The translations under genes were made by a program, and so were the position numbers. The notes below the pieces were generated by a model. The model was not told the DNA's origin and did no database searches. It worked only from the letters and a program-made list of their open reading frames with translations. A stretch of 64,000 nucleotides of DNA from Rhineura floridana (taxonomy: Eukaryota > Chordata > Lepidosauria > Squamata > Rhineuridae), in assembly GCF_030035675.1 (NCBI RefSeq), contig NC_084480.1, forward strand, positions 16,387,263-16,451,262, given 5' to 3'. Positions 36,316-47,285 of this stretch are shown piece after piece; the first letter of the stretch is position 1; every line of letters begins with the position of its first letter.

Positions 36316-39300
36316 GTCAGCTCTGATGTTTTGTTGGTTGTTTTTCAAAATTCGCTGGGAGAAGCTGCAGCCAGCTAGCAGCACTGGAAATGATGTGCTT
36401 CCAATAAGAGGCTTCCAGTTAGGGTATAATCCGATGCACCAGAGATCACTAGCCTGTTTGGGCCAGTGGGTCAAATCTTAGCACTTGGTAATGCATAAAG
36501 CTGATTTTTGCTGTGCTTCTTGTAACGCAATCCCCATTATACTTAAGGGAGCCTCAAAGCTCAGTTCTGTCCTGCCTGAAAATAATTTGCATACTGGCCC
36601 TTGTGTGGTGGTGTTTTTCTTCAAAACCAATTAACCCCCAAACTGGGTTGAGTCAATTAACTTGGGATATCCAGTAGCTGAATGAGTACTGCAGAGGTTA
36701 ACAACCTTTCTGGGCCGGTGGGCACTTTTGGAATTTTGGGAAAGTGCCATGGGCACCAGTCGCAGCATGGCTGCCATGGGGACATGACATAACGCAGCCA
36801 AACGAGCAGAAAAAGAGAAAGGGCCTCAAAGTGGTGTGGGCATCCTCCACCTTCAGGTGCCCCATCAGTGAGGAAAAAAGGCATCTACATCAGCCACTGC
36901 CACATTCGCTCACAGAGAGAAGGTATTTGGCCCTCTCCTCTGTTCAGAACCTTGCTACCCAATGAAAGGTGTTTAAGGATGCGGGTTCAATGTAGGAGAG
37001 GAGAACTGAGCAGGAAGAGCAGTCAGTCTCCTGTGCATTGTGGGTTTCTGGGGGTTATCTACTAAGACCTTTTTTGTGGGCACTCTGCAAGGTACTGGCA
37101 GGCACACTGATGTCTGTGGTACCACAATGGTGACCCCCTGCCCTAGCAAGTGTGTTTAGAATGGCAGCCCAGTAGTGCAACCCTACACATGTTTCCTTAG
37201 AAGCAGATCACTGTCAACCACTGTTCTCGAACCTTGGGTCCCTGGATGTTGTTGGACCAGAACCCCCATCAACCCCAGCCAGCTTAGCCAATGGCCAAGA
37301 ATGATGGGAGTTGTAGTTCAACAACATCTGGAGACCCAAGGTTGAACCCAAAAGGATAGAAACCTAACCTGCACAACCTCTGAAAAAAATGAGCTTGGAG
37401 GTATCTTTTAGAACATCGAAATTATTAAATGTAATTTTATTATATAATAGCTAGTGATCATAAAACATTATTAAAAACCATCATATATGGCAATAAAATA
37501 TGCTTAATCCATTCCTTGCATTCAAATCTAGTTCTAGTAATAATCTAGTAATAAATCAGATTTACAGAATATATTGTACAATGCATATCTTGCTTAGTCT
37601 TTAGATTTGGACTAACGAATGATAAAAATCCTTGAAGATGCAGGCCTCTCAAATTCAATAGTTACTTATTTTGTCAGCCAGTTTCAGAAGCAGGTCCAAA
37701 AACGTCTCTCAGGAACACCCAGCTACCCAAAATCCAAAGTACCCACTGAAGAAGACCTTTATAGGTTGAAACGCGTTTGGAAAAGGTTTAGAACTAGATT
37801 TGAATGCAAGGAATGTATTACACATATTTTATTGCCATATATGATGGTTTTAATGTTTTATGATTGCTAGCTATTATATAATAAAATTACATTTAATAAT
37901 TTAGATGTTCTAACAGATCGTCACTGAGCCTATTTGAGTTTTTCAGAGACCCAAGGTTGGAAAACAGTGCTCTAAATACATTGGGCTTTACCCACAGGCA
38001 AGGATGTACACATTGAACTCATTGGGACTTTCTTCTGAGAAGGATTGTGCTCTGAGGTGTTGATTGCAGTGAGTAGAGAAAAAAAGAGACTCTTTGCTTC
38101 CCTGAAGCACTTAAGCAGCTTTCGCAAGGAGGAAAATTAGCAGTTTACTCTTCCATTCATAGTATCAAGCAAGCTATGTATGATCTTGTTCCAGTGTGTG
38201 ATCCTGTTTCACGCAGAAGTCTGTTTTGGCATTAACTGGTATGCATACATGTAAATAAATACATTGTGAGGAATATGCATCTATTGATTAATGTCTTGGC
38301 CTTGATGAGAGATGTAAAAAAAATCAAGGCACTTCTACAACAAATAATAAAGCTGAAGTTTGGTAATGCAAATAGTTTTTTAAACAAATACTGATTGCTA
38401 GGAAAAACAGGACATAATTTACCTTTTCTCTAAACTCAGGGCATGAAAGCTGCCTTGTAAGGGTGGCCAGCACAAAGCAAGCCAAGAATCAGATGGGAGA
38501 CAATGTAGTCCTGGGATAAATCTCCCCCTTTGCACATTTGATGTAGCTTTGTGGCAGTGAGGACTGGCTGTCTGGAAAAATGTGACAACCGATGCATGTG
38601 TGGATGTTCTCCATCATATGCTAACAATCTGTGTGGAAGAGAGGAGTTAGCTAGGAATGAGCCTATGCTTTTAAAATGGCACAACTTCAGACTGTCACAA
38701 GGATCTGTAGATACAAACCACTGAGGACCACAGGTTGACAATGATCCAAATATGTTATCTTAAATTGGGCAGGGAATATCAGACCTGTCTCATGCGTACA
38801 TTTTTTCCTCTATGGGGCTCCTGGCAGCTTCAGGAGCTGTAATTTAGATCCAGAAAACTGTGTGCGTATATGAGGGGGAAATGTTAATTTGCCGCTCCTT
38901 CAGATAAACATAGTGCTGCTGCTCTGAGTTTTTTAAAGTCTGCTTTAAAAGTTTGTTTTTTTAAGGTAGGATGGATTTCCCGGTGCATGGATTTCCTGTA
39001 TCACATCTGTTTCAGATCTTATCATTTTTGTGGGGTTCTTTTTATGTGTTTTCCAGCATTTAAATCAGAGATGGGCAACCTGTGGCCTTCCAAATGTCGC
39101 CAGTTCTTTCTTTTAACTGTCCTGAATCCACCAGCATTCAGCTTCATTGGATGTCCACAAGTTCTAGTGTTCTGAGAGAAGGAGAAAAACTTCTATCACT
39201 CTCTCCATGCCATGCATAAGTTTATAAACTTCTATCATGTCACCTCTTACTCGCCTTTTCTCTAAAGTGAAAGTCTCAAATGCTGCAGCCTTTGCTCATA

Positions 39301-42190
39301 GGGGAGTCACTCCATATCCTTGATCATCTTGGCTGCCCTTTTTTTAAAAAAAACCCCTCTGTGAAGGGTAAACTACAGACACCAGAATTTTTGGGGGGAA
39401 GCCATGTGCTTTAAATGTGTGGTAGGGATGTTGACATTGACGCTTATAGCAACCCCGTAATACAAGCCTGGGAACCTTTGGTCCTCCAGATGTTGCTGAA
39501 CTATAGCCCTCATCATCCCTGATTATTGTCCATGTTAAAATCCAACAACATCTGGAGGACAATGGGTTCCCCAGCCCTGCTGTAACAGAAGCTAGAGAGC
39601 AGTGAATTGCACCACTCACATGACTTAGGAGAGACTTGAGTATTGGTGGTGTATTGCATTTGACATTTCTCTGGTGTGAAAGTACATTTTCTTCATGTGC
39701 TGTTTTCACTACATGCATCCTGAATTCTCTCAACTCAAGCCCATTATTCTTCTGTTAGGTAGAATTACCAAGATCTTCATAACTCACCTTCATGGCGACC
39801 ACCTCTTTGGCCTTCCTGGACTGCTTTGTACTATTAGCCTCCAGAGTAGCCCGGCCACAAACAAACTACCGGTTGATATTTATGGACCGCTGGGGCTGAG
39901 GAGCTTCCTGTGGAGAACTATGGAACTTTCCCACTCACAACTTGCCTTCCCTTACATTGTTCACGAACTGGTGCCTACACCAGATCAGTGCCCTGCGGAG
40001 GAACAGAACGAGCTGTCTTTCCAGGAGAAAGATGAGGTCTCATTTGAAGGGACACAAGGGAAAACTGTTCATCTGGATCCTGTAGAAGACTCATACACTT
40101 TGGTGGACAATGCTCAGTTTGTGATGAAGGCGTTTCGACTATTTCACCGCATACCTTCCTTTGGATTTGTAGTGGAAGAGAAGCCACGGGCTGGCAGACT
40201 CAATGCCCAGAAGCTGAAGGAACTAGGTAAAAATGGCTCTGCCTCTTTTGGATCCTAAGGAAAATGTCCTGGGGCTGCTATCTTGAAGTTTGTCTGAAAC
40301 AGGGGTAGCCAACATGGTACCCTCCAGATGTTGTGGACTACAACTCACATTTGCCCCTCCCAGTGTAGCCAATGATCATGAATGATGGGAATTGTAGCGT
40401 CTGTATCTGCAGGGCACCACAGTGGTTATCCCTGCTCTAAAAAAAAGCGAGACCTGCAACAGCAACTTGCAGCATGGAATTTTCTCGTTCAGGGTGCCAG
40501 CCTGCCATGCCCTTTTCCAGAATACTCCATTCCATCCCCCCCCCGCAACGTTCTGTGGCCACTGAGCATGGTCAGTCCTCATTGGGCTGTGTTGGGAGGG
40601 GGTTCTCCTTTTCAGTTTTTTTTTAACTTTATATCTGCAAACTTTGGAGTTCTTCTGATCCTGCAGATCCTGCCCTCTGGTGTGTGGCTGCTGCTGTTTT
40701 GGCTACATAAAGATGGTTGCTTGAAAAATAATCTTGCTGTTAGTATATAGGATCCTCTTGATTGTAGATGATAAAAACAGAGGAGTCACTTCATTTTATA
40801 GCCTACCCAACTTGTAAATGATGATCATACTTAGCATTTACATAGCACTTTAGGTAGTGCAAAAGTGTTTTATGTACAATATCTCCATAATTCTTACAAC
40901 AATCCTGTTAGGTAGGTCAGCCTTATATTGCTGATGCAGGTAGCTGTGGTGAGATTTGAGCAGAGGGCTCCCTGGTTCGCAGCTCAGTCTCCTAGCAACA
41001 CTGCTCTACTCTAGCTGGATTGAAATTCCCACAGCACCTCTGTTGATGTCATGAGCGCTGAAGTCACACCGCAGCTCTTGAGTGTGACTAATAACTTTCC
41101 AAGCATATGAAAGTACTTGCTTTTACCCATACAGGAAAGTGCTGTGGCACCTTGGGGACTAACTGATTTATCGCAGTGTATGTTTTCGAAGTCATCAGCC
41201 GGCTTCGTGTAATGGGTATTGGTTTAATGTGTCATGTCTTTTGAAGCCAATCAGTCTTTAAGGTGCTGGTGTACTTCCTTTGCTGGTACAGACTAATGCA
41301 CCTCTTTGCCTCTAAAACACGCTGGCAATATTAGTTAATGGCTCTGATCTAATCTGAAAACTTAATTGCAGAAATCTCTCTCTGTGTGTGTGTGTGTGTT
41401 AAAGCAGTGCTCCTTTTTCCCCTAAATGTTTTCAAAGTAGAGCATCCCTCTTCTGATGGGGAAAGACGATTCTTCAACCGGGGCCAGTGGAGAGCAATTT
41501 TGACTGAATGCCATGAGAGAAAGCAACTGTGATGTACATGATACCTGCGTAGTTTCAAACATGTGCATTCATAAGTACTGGGTATGGTGGTGGTGGTGAA
41601 ATCTTTAGGCAGCAGGATTCTGAGTTTTCTGTGAAAGCACAAAGGTGTGTTTAAAAATATGTTGAAAGCTGAGCTGCTTGAAAGATAACTTTATACCTGT
41701 GCTTTAATTTCTAGGAGTTCAGCCAGGCCCTTTATATGGCAAACTGAAAGAAGGTGTTACAGTTGTCTTAGAAAATGGCACAACCATCTGTCCTTCAGAT
41801 GTCACAGAAGACCCTCTCCCTGGCAGAAAAGTTTGCATTTTAGGAGATTGTTCTGGTATTGTTGGAGACGGAGCAGTGACCCTTTGTTATGAAGCTGATC
41901 TCTTGGTTCACGAAGCCACGCTGGATGATACCCAAGTGGACAAAGCGAAGGAGCATGGCCACAGCACCCCCAAAATGGCAGCAGAGTTTGCAAAGCTGTG
42001 TAAAGCAAAGAGACTGGTTCTGTCTCACTTCAGTCAGAGGTATAAGCCAGCCAGTCAGATTGGCGAAGGAGATGTGGATGTCGTGGAGTTGAAGAGGCAA
42101 GCTGAGTTGGTGTTGGATGGACAAGAATTGGTGTTGGCAGAGGATTTTATGACCATAGGTGTTCCAATGAAAAAGCCACTGCCTAATTAG
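36159..42190 (+). CDS. ELAC1: ELAC1, short-form tRNase Z (elaC ribonuclease Z 1)
   Basis: Metallo-beta-lactamase-fold phosphodiesterase of the short tRNase Z type. Members remove tRNA 3' trailers, and vertebrate ELAC1 also repairs tRNA ends bearing a 2',3'-cyclic phosphate. Coding exons are 36159-36315, 39759-40226 and 41715-42190. Junctions are GT/AG, phases agree, and the product is 366 residues (human 363). Visible motifs: FLGTGAAYPSPTRGAS at the N-terminus, metal-binding THLHGDH (H62, H64, D66, H67), GDCSG, ADLLVHEATLDD and the distal histidine in SHFSQRY. The start MSMDVTFLG matches the human start; the acceptor at 36135 puts 23 bases of 5' UTR in the same exon. It follows ME2 on the same strand, as in other amniotes. 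Intact. Confidence 0.96.
36515..37145 (+). repeat. composite dispersed repeat (family X), copy 1
   Basis: About 630 bp in ELAC1 intron. Left part CAAAGCTCAGTTCTGTCCTG to AATTAACCCCCAAACTGGG; right part has hAT-like ends (GAGGTTAACAACCTTTCTGG, ATGGTGACCCCCTGCC). The whole unit recurs in reverse at 46218-47690. Confidence 0.6.
37218..37344. repeat. hAT MITE (family B), host of a foldback insertion
   Basis: Arms CTGGATGTTGTTGGACCAG and GTTCAACAACATCTGGAGAC. Its right end GAGACCCAAGGTTG is repeated at 37946 after the foldback element. Confidence 0.7.
37345..37945. mobile_element. ~600-bp foldback element with ~125-bp arms
   Basis: Arms at 37411-37535 and 37791-37913 are about 95% reverse-complementary (AAATTATTAAATGTAATTTT against its reverse complement; CCTTGCATTCAAATCTAG likewise) around a ~255-bp loop that carries GGTTGAAACGCGTTTGG. 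Flanked by the 14-base repeat GAGACCCAAGGTTG (37331 and 37946). No coding capacity recognised. Family unknown. Confidence 0.75.
38060..39090. other. ELAC1 intron, nothing recognised
   Basis: About 1 kb of AT-rich intron with no repeat, exon or RNA gene that I can support. Confidence 0.4.
39095..39335 (-). repeat. CR1 LINE 3' fragment
   Basis: Reverse CR1 features: GCTTCATTGGATGTCCACAA, TATCATGTCACCTCTTACTC, CCTTGATCATCTTGGCTGCC. Confidence 0.65.
39450..39580. repeat. hAT MITE (family B)
   Basis: GGGAACCTTTGGTCCTCCAG and CAACATCTGGAGGACAATGG form inverted arms. Confidence 0.6.
39759..40226 (+). CDS. ELAC1: ELAC1 second coding exon, residues 53-209
   Basis: Encodes RITKIFITHLHGDHLFGLPG and ends at NAQKLKELG. 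Carries the HxHxDH zinc site. The segment between AEEQNELSF and LDPVEDSY is variable against human ELAC1 and accounts for the slightly longer protein. Confidence 0.95.
40300..40435. repeat. hAT MITE (family B), diverged
   Basis: GGGGTAGCCAACATGGTACC and the right arm GGGAATTGTAGCGTCTG...GGCACCACAGTGGTTATCC. Confidence 0.5.
40840..41030 (-). repeat. MIR-like SINE
   Basis: TTTACATAGCACTTTAGG, TGTTAGGTAGGTCAGCC and GAGGGCTCCCTGGTTCGCAG in reverse MIR order. Confidence 0.5.
41120..41300. repeat. palindromic repeat (family I)
   Basis: GCTGTGGCACCTTGGGGACT and AGTCTTTAAGGTGCTGGTGT are inverted arms. The same family lies as a tandem pair at 53690-54100. Confidence 0.55.
41378..41400. repeat. (TG)n microsatellite
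   Basis: TCTCTCTGTG followed by a TG run in the last ELAC1 intron. Confidence 0.85.
41715..42190 (+). CDS. ELAC1: ELAC1 last coding exon
   Basis: Encodes GVQPGPLYGKLKEGVTV through AEDFMTIGVPMKKPLPN and TAG at 42188. Holds GDCSG, HEATLDD and SHFSQRYKP. Confidence 0.95.
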
Positions 42191-42287
42191 AGAGAGAAAA
42201 GTTAATTTGACTGAATCTACTGTTTGCTTTCAGATTAATTTCTTAAGGCCTAGTGGGAGTGGGGGCTAGGGGCCTGATTCATTGGAC
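42191..42287 (+). other. ELAC1: ELAC1 3' UTR (start of)
   Basis: The transcript must continue beyond TAG. No convincing AATAAA lies close by. The next is in AGTAATAAACA near 43188, after three repeat insertions, so the 3' end is unresolved. Confidence 0.4.
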
Positions 42288-42470
42288 TGAGGTCACATCT
42301 TCACCGTACTTTTAATGCACTCTCATACCACTTTGTCATGACTTCCCCCAAAGGATCCTGGGAACTGTTTGTTAGGACTGCAGTTCCCAGGATCCTTTGG
42401 GGAAGCCATGTCTCTTAAAGTAGTATAAGAGTGCTTTAAAGGTATGGTGTGTGGATGTGACCTTACCTGT
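42288..42470. repeat. foldback MITE (family G)
   Basis: Ends GGTCACATCTTCACCGTAC and TATGGTGTGTGGATGTGACC; arms CCAAAGGATCCTGGGAACTG and CAGTTCCCAGGATCCTTTGG are near-perfect inverses. A second copy is inside the hAT element at 59308. Confidence 0.75.
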
Positions 42471-42637
42471 GGGCCTCTTAGCATCTTCTTCTATGCAGTA
42501 CTACACACCACTGATGCCTTAGCAGGGCTGCAGAGAGGTGACCTGGGTAAAACTTAGTCTTGGGGCCCTCTTTCAGTAGAAAACGTAGGGTGCTGGCCAG
42601 TAAAGTCATAGTAGAACTATTAAATTAATGGACTTAA

Positions 42638-42768
42638 GCAGAGGTGTCTAAACTTTGTCCCTCCAGGCGTTGCTGGACTCCAACTCCCATAATTCCTGAC
42701 TTCTGGCTGGGGCTGATGGGAGTTGGAGTCCAACAGCATCTGGAGGGACACAGGCTCCCCACCCCTGT
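42638..42768. repeat. hAT MITE (family B)
   Basis: GTTGCTGGACTCCAACTCCC and GGGAGTTGGAGTCCAACAGC are the inverted arms. Confidence 0.65.
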
Positions 42769-42974
42769 TTTGCTAAGTGTTGCACATGGCAGTTCTATCA
42801 CATTTCCTTTCCAACCTCTAGAAACAATGTTTTATAAAACTACTCAAAAATTGATTCCTCCTCCAGCAGAGAGGGTATCGATTTGAAAGAGAATTTGTCT
42901 CAGGGAAGAGAAAATCCACAGGCAGGGAAGGGAACAGACTTTCCCCAAAGGGCCAGGCCTTTGCATGCTGGCCA

Positions 42975-43120
42975 TCCTGGTAGTTAGGCCATCATCATGC
43001 CATGGTGAGGCCATCATCCTAGGCCATGCTTTGATTTGGATTCTTGCATTGAACAGGGGGTTGGACTTGATGGCCTTATAGGCCCCTTCCAACTCTACTA
43101 TTCTATGATTCTATGATCAT
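42975..43120 (+). repeat. CR1 LINE 3' terminus
   Basis: GGGGGTTGGACTTGATGGCC, CCTTCCAACTCTACTATTC and the CR1-typical terminal 8-bp repeat ATTCTATG x2. Confidence 0.85.
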
Positions 43121-43556
43121 CTTCAGTTTGTGGTGCCACTTTCCCACAAAATTGTTCCCATCCTGGCATACAACGTGCCAATAACAGTAATAAACATAAC
43201 AATTCAAATGACATATTAAAAAAATAATGTCAATAAATATAGAAAACAAATCTGCACAACATTATATAAAGCAATACAAATATATTAGGTTAGCTTAAAA
43301 CTGAATGGGAATGAACATGTCTGACATGCCTCAGTTAAAGAACTTCAAAAGCTTGGTGTTTTTTGGTTTTAAACAATCTTGAGAATTGGTTGGTGCACCT
43401 TTTCATTTACAGAAAATTTTAAAAAACCCTGAAATGTAAGTTTCTGTTTCTATTGTTTTATGCTATCCTAACACAAATTAAATGGCTGGGCCTACCCTCT
43501 GAAACTACCAGGTAGGTTGCTCCTCTGGGTCTCCCATCTCCTGAATTCCACTGGTG

Positions 43557-44095
43557 AATTGTTGTTATGTGCCTTCAAGTCGATTACAGCTTATACCTCC
43601 AAGAGCATCTGTCATGAACCACCCTGTTCAGATCTTGTAAGTTCAGGTCTGTGGATTCCTTTATGGAATCAATCCATCTCTTGCTTGGCCTTCCTCTTTT
43701 TCTGCTCCCTTCTGTTTTTCCCAGCATCATTGTCTTTTCTAGTGAACTGTGTCTTCTCATGATGTGTCCAAAGTATGATAACCTCAGTTTCATCATTTTA
43801 GCTTCTAGTGACAGTTCTGGTTTAATTTGTCCTAACACCCAATTATTTGTCTTTTTTGCAGACCATGGTATGCGCAAAGCTCTCCTCCAACACCACATTT
43901 AAAAGGAGTTGATTTTTCTCTTACCCGCTTTTTTCACTGTCCAACTTTCACATCCATACATAAAGATCAGGAATACCATGGTCTGAATGATCCTGACTTT
44001 AATGTTCAGTGATACATCTTTGCATTTGAGGACCTTTTCTAGTTCTCTCATAGCTGCCCTCCCCAGTCCTAGCTGTCTTACTATCTGTGCAGTCT
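43557..44095 (-). repeat. Bov-B (RTE) LINE, C-terminal coding fragment and 3' end
   Basis: The minus strand encodes LRLSYFGHIMRRHSSLEK, MLGKTEGSRKRGRPSKRW and DLNLQDLNRVVHDRCSW, the end of the Bov-B ORF2. 5'-truncated. Horizontal spread of Bov-B is established for squamates, and this family supports the squamate assignment. Confidence 0.85.
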
Positions 44096-44099
44096 TATT

Positions 44100-44330
44100 T
44101 AATTAATATTATATGCTATCTTTCCTTCAAGGTGTGGTGTGCATGTATCCCTCATTTCATCCTCACAACAACCCGGTGAAGTAGGTTAAGCTAAGAGACT
44201 GTGACTGGCCCACGGTCAGATTTGTGACATGCCCAAAAAGTGACTTTTATGGCTGAGTTGCGGATTGGATCCCAGATCTCCCGGGTCCTAGTCCAACACC
44301 CTAACCGCTACTCTACACTCATGTAATGTG
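44100..44330 (-). repeat. tRNA-SINE / MIR-like SINE
   Basis: Reverse pattern CTCACAACAACCCGGTGAAG, then GGATTGGATCCCAGATC and CCTAACCGCTACTCTACAC (tRNA-like head). Confidence 0.55.
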
Positions 44331-44684
44331 CATGGCTGTATTAGCACCATGCTGCTAATGCCATGTATCTAACCAGGCTGTGAATGGATAGGACACTTTT
44401 CACTTGCTTACTTACTTTGGAGGCTGGGAAAGTACAACCAGATCTCAGGACACAGTGAGGGGGGAGTAGGCTGGGGTGGAGACCTAGCTATGAACATGGG
44501 GGGAATCTTTACAGGTGGAGACTTAAGCAATATGAATTAATAAGCTGGGGGGCAGTCGTGTGGGGTCCTGGAGCAGTTTCCCCCTTTGTGCCCCCCAGGT
44601 ACCCCTGTTCCTTAGTAATATCAACTGTAGTTGAAATGCCCATGCGCCTTGGAAGAATAGGTGTCTTCCACATAACATATCCCA

Positions 44685-44930
44685 GTCTGCTTCTGTGTTG
44701 GAATTGCTTTTTAATATGCTTTTAAACCTTTTTTTAAAAACAATATGTTTTTTAACCTTTTTTAAAAAAAAATATCTTCAAAGCTTTAAAAAAAATGTTT
44801 TTAAAGTTGTTTTGTTTTAATGTATCTTAATGTTTGTTTTTGTTTTATTTGCCGCCCTGGGCTCCTGCTGGGAGGAAGGGCAGGATATAAATCAAACAAC
44901 AAATAAATAAATAAAATAATAACACAACCC
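44685..44930 (+). repeat. L2-like LINE 3' tail
   Basis: CAGTCTGCTTCTGTGTTGGA, CTGGGCTCCTGCTGGGAGGA and an AAATAAAT end. Confidence 0.6.
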
Positions 44931-45249
44931 AAATTCTTATTTAAGTGCACATTGATTAACCGGTCTGCAATTGGACACTGACTGAATTAAAGCTGCAATC
45001 TTTTACTGTTTAGTTTGACAGTAAGCCCCACTGAAATCAGCAGGAGTAAATATGAATAGCATCAGGCTATGTATGTAAAGCAGAAGGATCTTGCCTCTTA
45101 ATGCCAGGAATATATTAATATGATAAGAGTATGTTAGGCTAATAATAATGATGATGATATAAGAAATAGAATTTGGACTGTCAGCATTAATTTTCTAGAT
45201 GCAAGTTGAATGTGGTGGCTTTATGTAAAAAATACAAATTGATAAAGCA

Positions 45250-45425
45250 TTTACATTTATTTATTTATTTAAGCCATTTCTATACCACTTAATATATATA
45301 AAAATATCTAAGCAGTGTACAGAAGATAAAACTGCAAATATTATAAAAATATACAATAAAGCCATAATACAAAAGCATACGTAATACAAGTTAACAAATA
45401 AATATTAAAACAATTGCCTTGCACT
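45250..45425 (-). repeat. LINE 3' tail
   Basis: TTTATTTATTTATTTAAGCC, TATACCACTTAATATAT, then AATA-rich sequence. Confidence 0.45.
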
Positions 45426-45439
45426 TCTCCACTCAGCAT

Positions 45440-45725
45440 CTTTCAAGCTCTTGGCTCACACCCAGGACTCCACCCATCCATCCTGGCTCTCATCTAGGGT
45501 CCAACACACACAAATTGCCCCCAAAGTCTCACAAGCTTCCCAGGGGATCCCAAAAAAGGTGAACAGAAGGATGCAGGGGAAGTGGGAGGCCTGGGCTGCC
45601 CCTGTGCTGGAAGGCACCGTTGACAAGTACACATGGCAGCGTAGGTAGAAGTGTGGGGCACGGAAGGCCAGCTCCAGGTGGGAGTGCGAGATGAAGCTGG
45701 AGTGGCCCATGTTGAAGTCCACCAT
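45440..45725 (-). pseudogene. FOXK1/FOXK2-type retropseudogene fragment (FHA domain)
   Basis: The minus strand reads MVDFNMGHSSFISHSHLELA then FRAPHFYLRC, which matches the forkhead-associated (FHA) domain of FOXK proteins (VDVSMG.SSFISRRHLEL, EPHFYLRC). After the Cys the frame shifts; the neighbouring frame continues with VNGAFQHRGSPGLPL, matching the FOXK VDGAFQRRG stretch. It has no introns and no flanking exons, is cut on both sides and is clearly inactive. GC is higher than the surroundings. A processed pseudogene is the best reading; I cannot choose between FOXK1 and FOXK2. Confidence 0.65.
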
Positions 45726-46217
45726 TTATGTTAGACAACTTGTAGAGTACATGTTGATACCAATTGCTGTATATGGGAAGTTTATTGTATAAAGAACTCT
45801 TCAAGATACATTCATATTTTCCATATACATTAGTAAGAAACCACAGAATAGGTACAAGCAATATATTTATTGAGATCAACTAATTTTTACTGGAGGTAAA
45901 GAAAAAGTTGGCAACTGGCCTGGGCTGGCTGAACTGTGCAAACAACCAAGTGTGTGTATGTGTGTGGGTAACTTTTTTGGGGGGGGGCACAGTGAAGTAT
46001 CACATGACATAAGAGGGTCATACCAGGATCCTTTGCAATGCCACAAGGGATGCTGGTTGTGTGTGTGCATGTGTGAAAATGTCAGACTGCATGCTACCAT
46101 ATGGAATCCAGCATTGCAAGAATCCTGGGATGTGCCTCTCTGATCTGGAATGGCAAAAAATGGTATCTTAAGTCTTGCACAACTATGAGAATGTTCTGAG
46201 AGAGATGGACACAGTAA

Positions 46218-46638
46218 CCCTGGGGTCGCCAATATGGTGCTTGCAAAAGATCTCAGTAAATATCCCCATAAAAATCCACAATGTACAAGAGACTATTTGC
46301 TCTTTCTCCTCTGTTCCTGTTTGAACCGGCTCAGCTTCTCCTACACTGAACATAAATATGTCAACATTTCATTGAATGCCATCTGGAAACTCCTTCCTAT
46401 CCATTCTGAACAGAGAAATTCAAAGAGCTTCTCTCTGTGAGCAAGTGTGGTGGCGGCTGATGTAGGTGCCTTATTTCCATTTATGGGGCAGCTGTTGGTG
46501 AGGGATGCCCATGCTATTTTGTGGTCCTGTGTCTTTTTCTGTTCTTTTGGATGTGGCAGCCATCATGTGTTATACCATGTCCCCATGGCAGCCATTTTGC
46601 CCACTGGTCCCAAAAGGTTGGTGAACCCTGCAGTAGCC
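46218..46638 (-). repeat. composite repeat (family X), copy 2, first part
   Basis: Reverse of the 36.7-37.1 kb sequence: GGGGTCGCCAATATGGTGCT, CAGCTTCTCCTACACTGAAC, CCATGTCCCCATGGCAGCC, AAAAGGTTGGTGAACCCTGC. Continues at 47286. Confidence 0.6.
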
Positions 46639-47285
46639 TTCCCAACCATCTGCTCCCACTGGTAGTACATGCCCTGGTCACCTCTCGCCTAGACTACTGT
46701 AATGCGCTCTATGTGGGGTTACCCTTGAAAATGGTCCGGAAGCTGCAACTGGTACAGAATGCGGCGGCTCGTCTGATTAAAGGCAGCCGCCGGCAAGATC
46801 ACATCACTCCAGTGCTGAAGGAGTTGCACTGGCTACCGGTTGTTTACTGGGCCCAATTCAAGGTGTTGGTTTTGACCTTTAAAACCCTATACGGTTTTAG
46901 CCCAGTCTATCTGAAGGAGCGCCTCCAGCATCGTCAGGGATGCCGCTCAACAAGATCAGCCTCGGAAGACCTTCTCTCGATCCCACCGGTTAAAACAGCT
47001 AGACTGGTGAGGACTAGAGAGAGGGCTTTTTCAATAGTGGCCCCCACCCTGTGGAACTCTCTCCCAAATGATCTCCGCCATGCCCCTTCTATGATGAGCT
47101 TCCGCCGGGCCTTGAAGACCTGGCTCTTCAGGCAGGCTTTTGGGGTGGGTTAGGTTTCTTACTGTTATGGTTTTAAATTTTAATGTTTTAATGTATTGTT
47201 TTATCTTGTACGTCGCCCAGAGTGGCTGGACAACCAGCCAGATGGGCGACTAATAAATTAAATAAATAATAAATAATAATAATAA
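46639..47285 (+). repeat. L2-like LINE 3' end with reverse-transcriptase C-terminus
   Basis: A 210-residue open frame covers most of it: SRLDYCNALYVGLPLKMV, QLVQNAAARLIKGSRR, DHITPVLKELHWLPV, FKVLVLTFKTLYGFSPVYL. This is the non-LTR reverse-transcriptase thumb region of L2/CR1 elements. The tail is GTCGCCCAGAGTGGC and (AAT)n. Inserted into the family-X repeat with the short duplication TAGCC (46634 and 47286). 5'-truncated, so not autonomous. Confidence 0.8.

Noticed and set aside
46521-47153. 210-residue frame as a host gene
   Set aside because: Sequence is the reverse-transcriptase C-terminus of an L2-like LINE with a repeat tail and target duplication.
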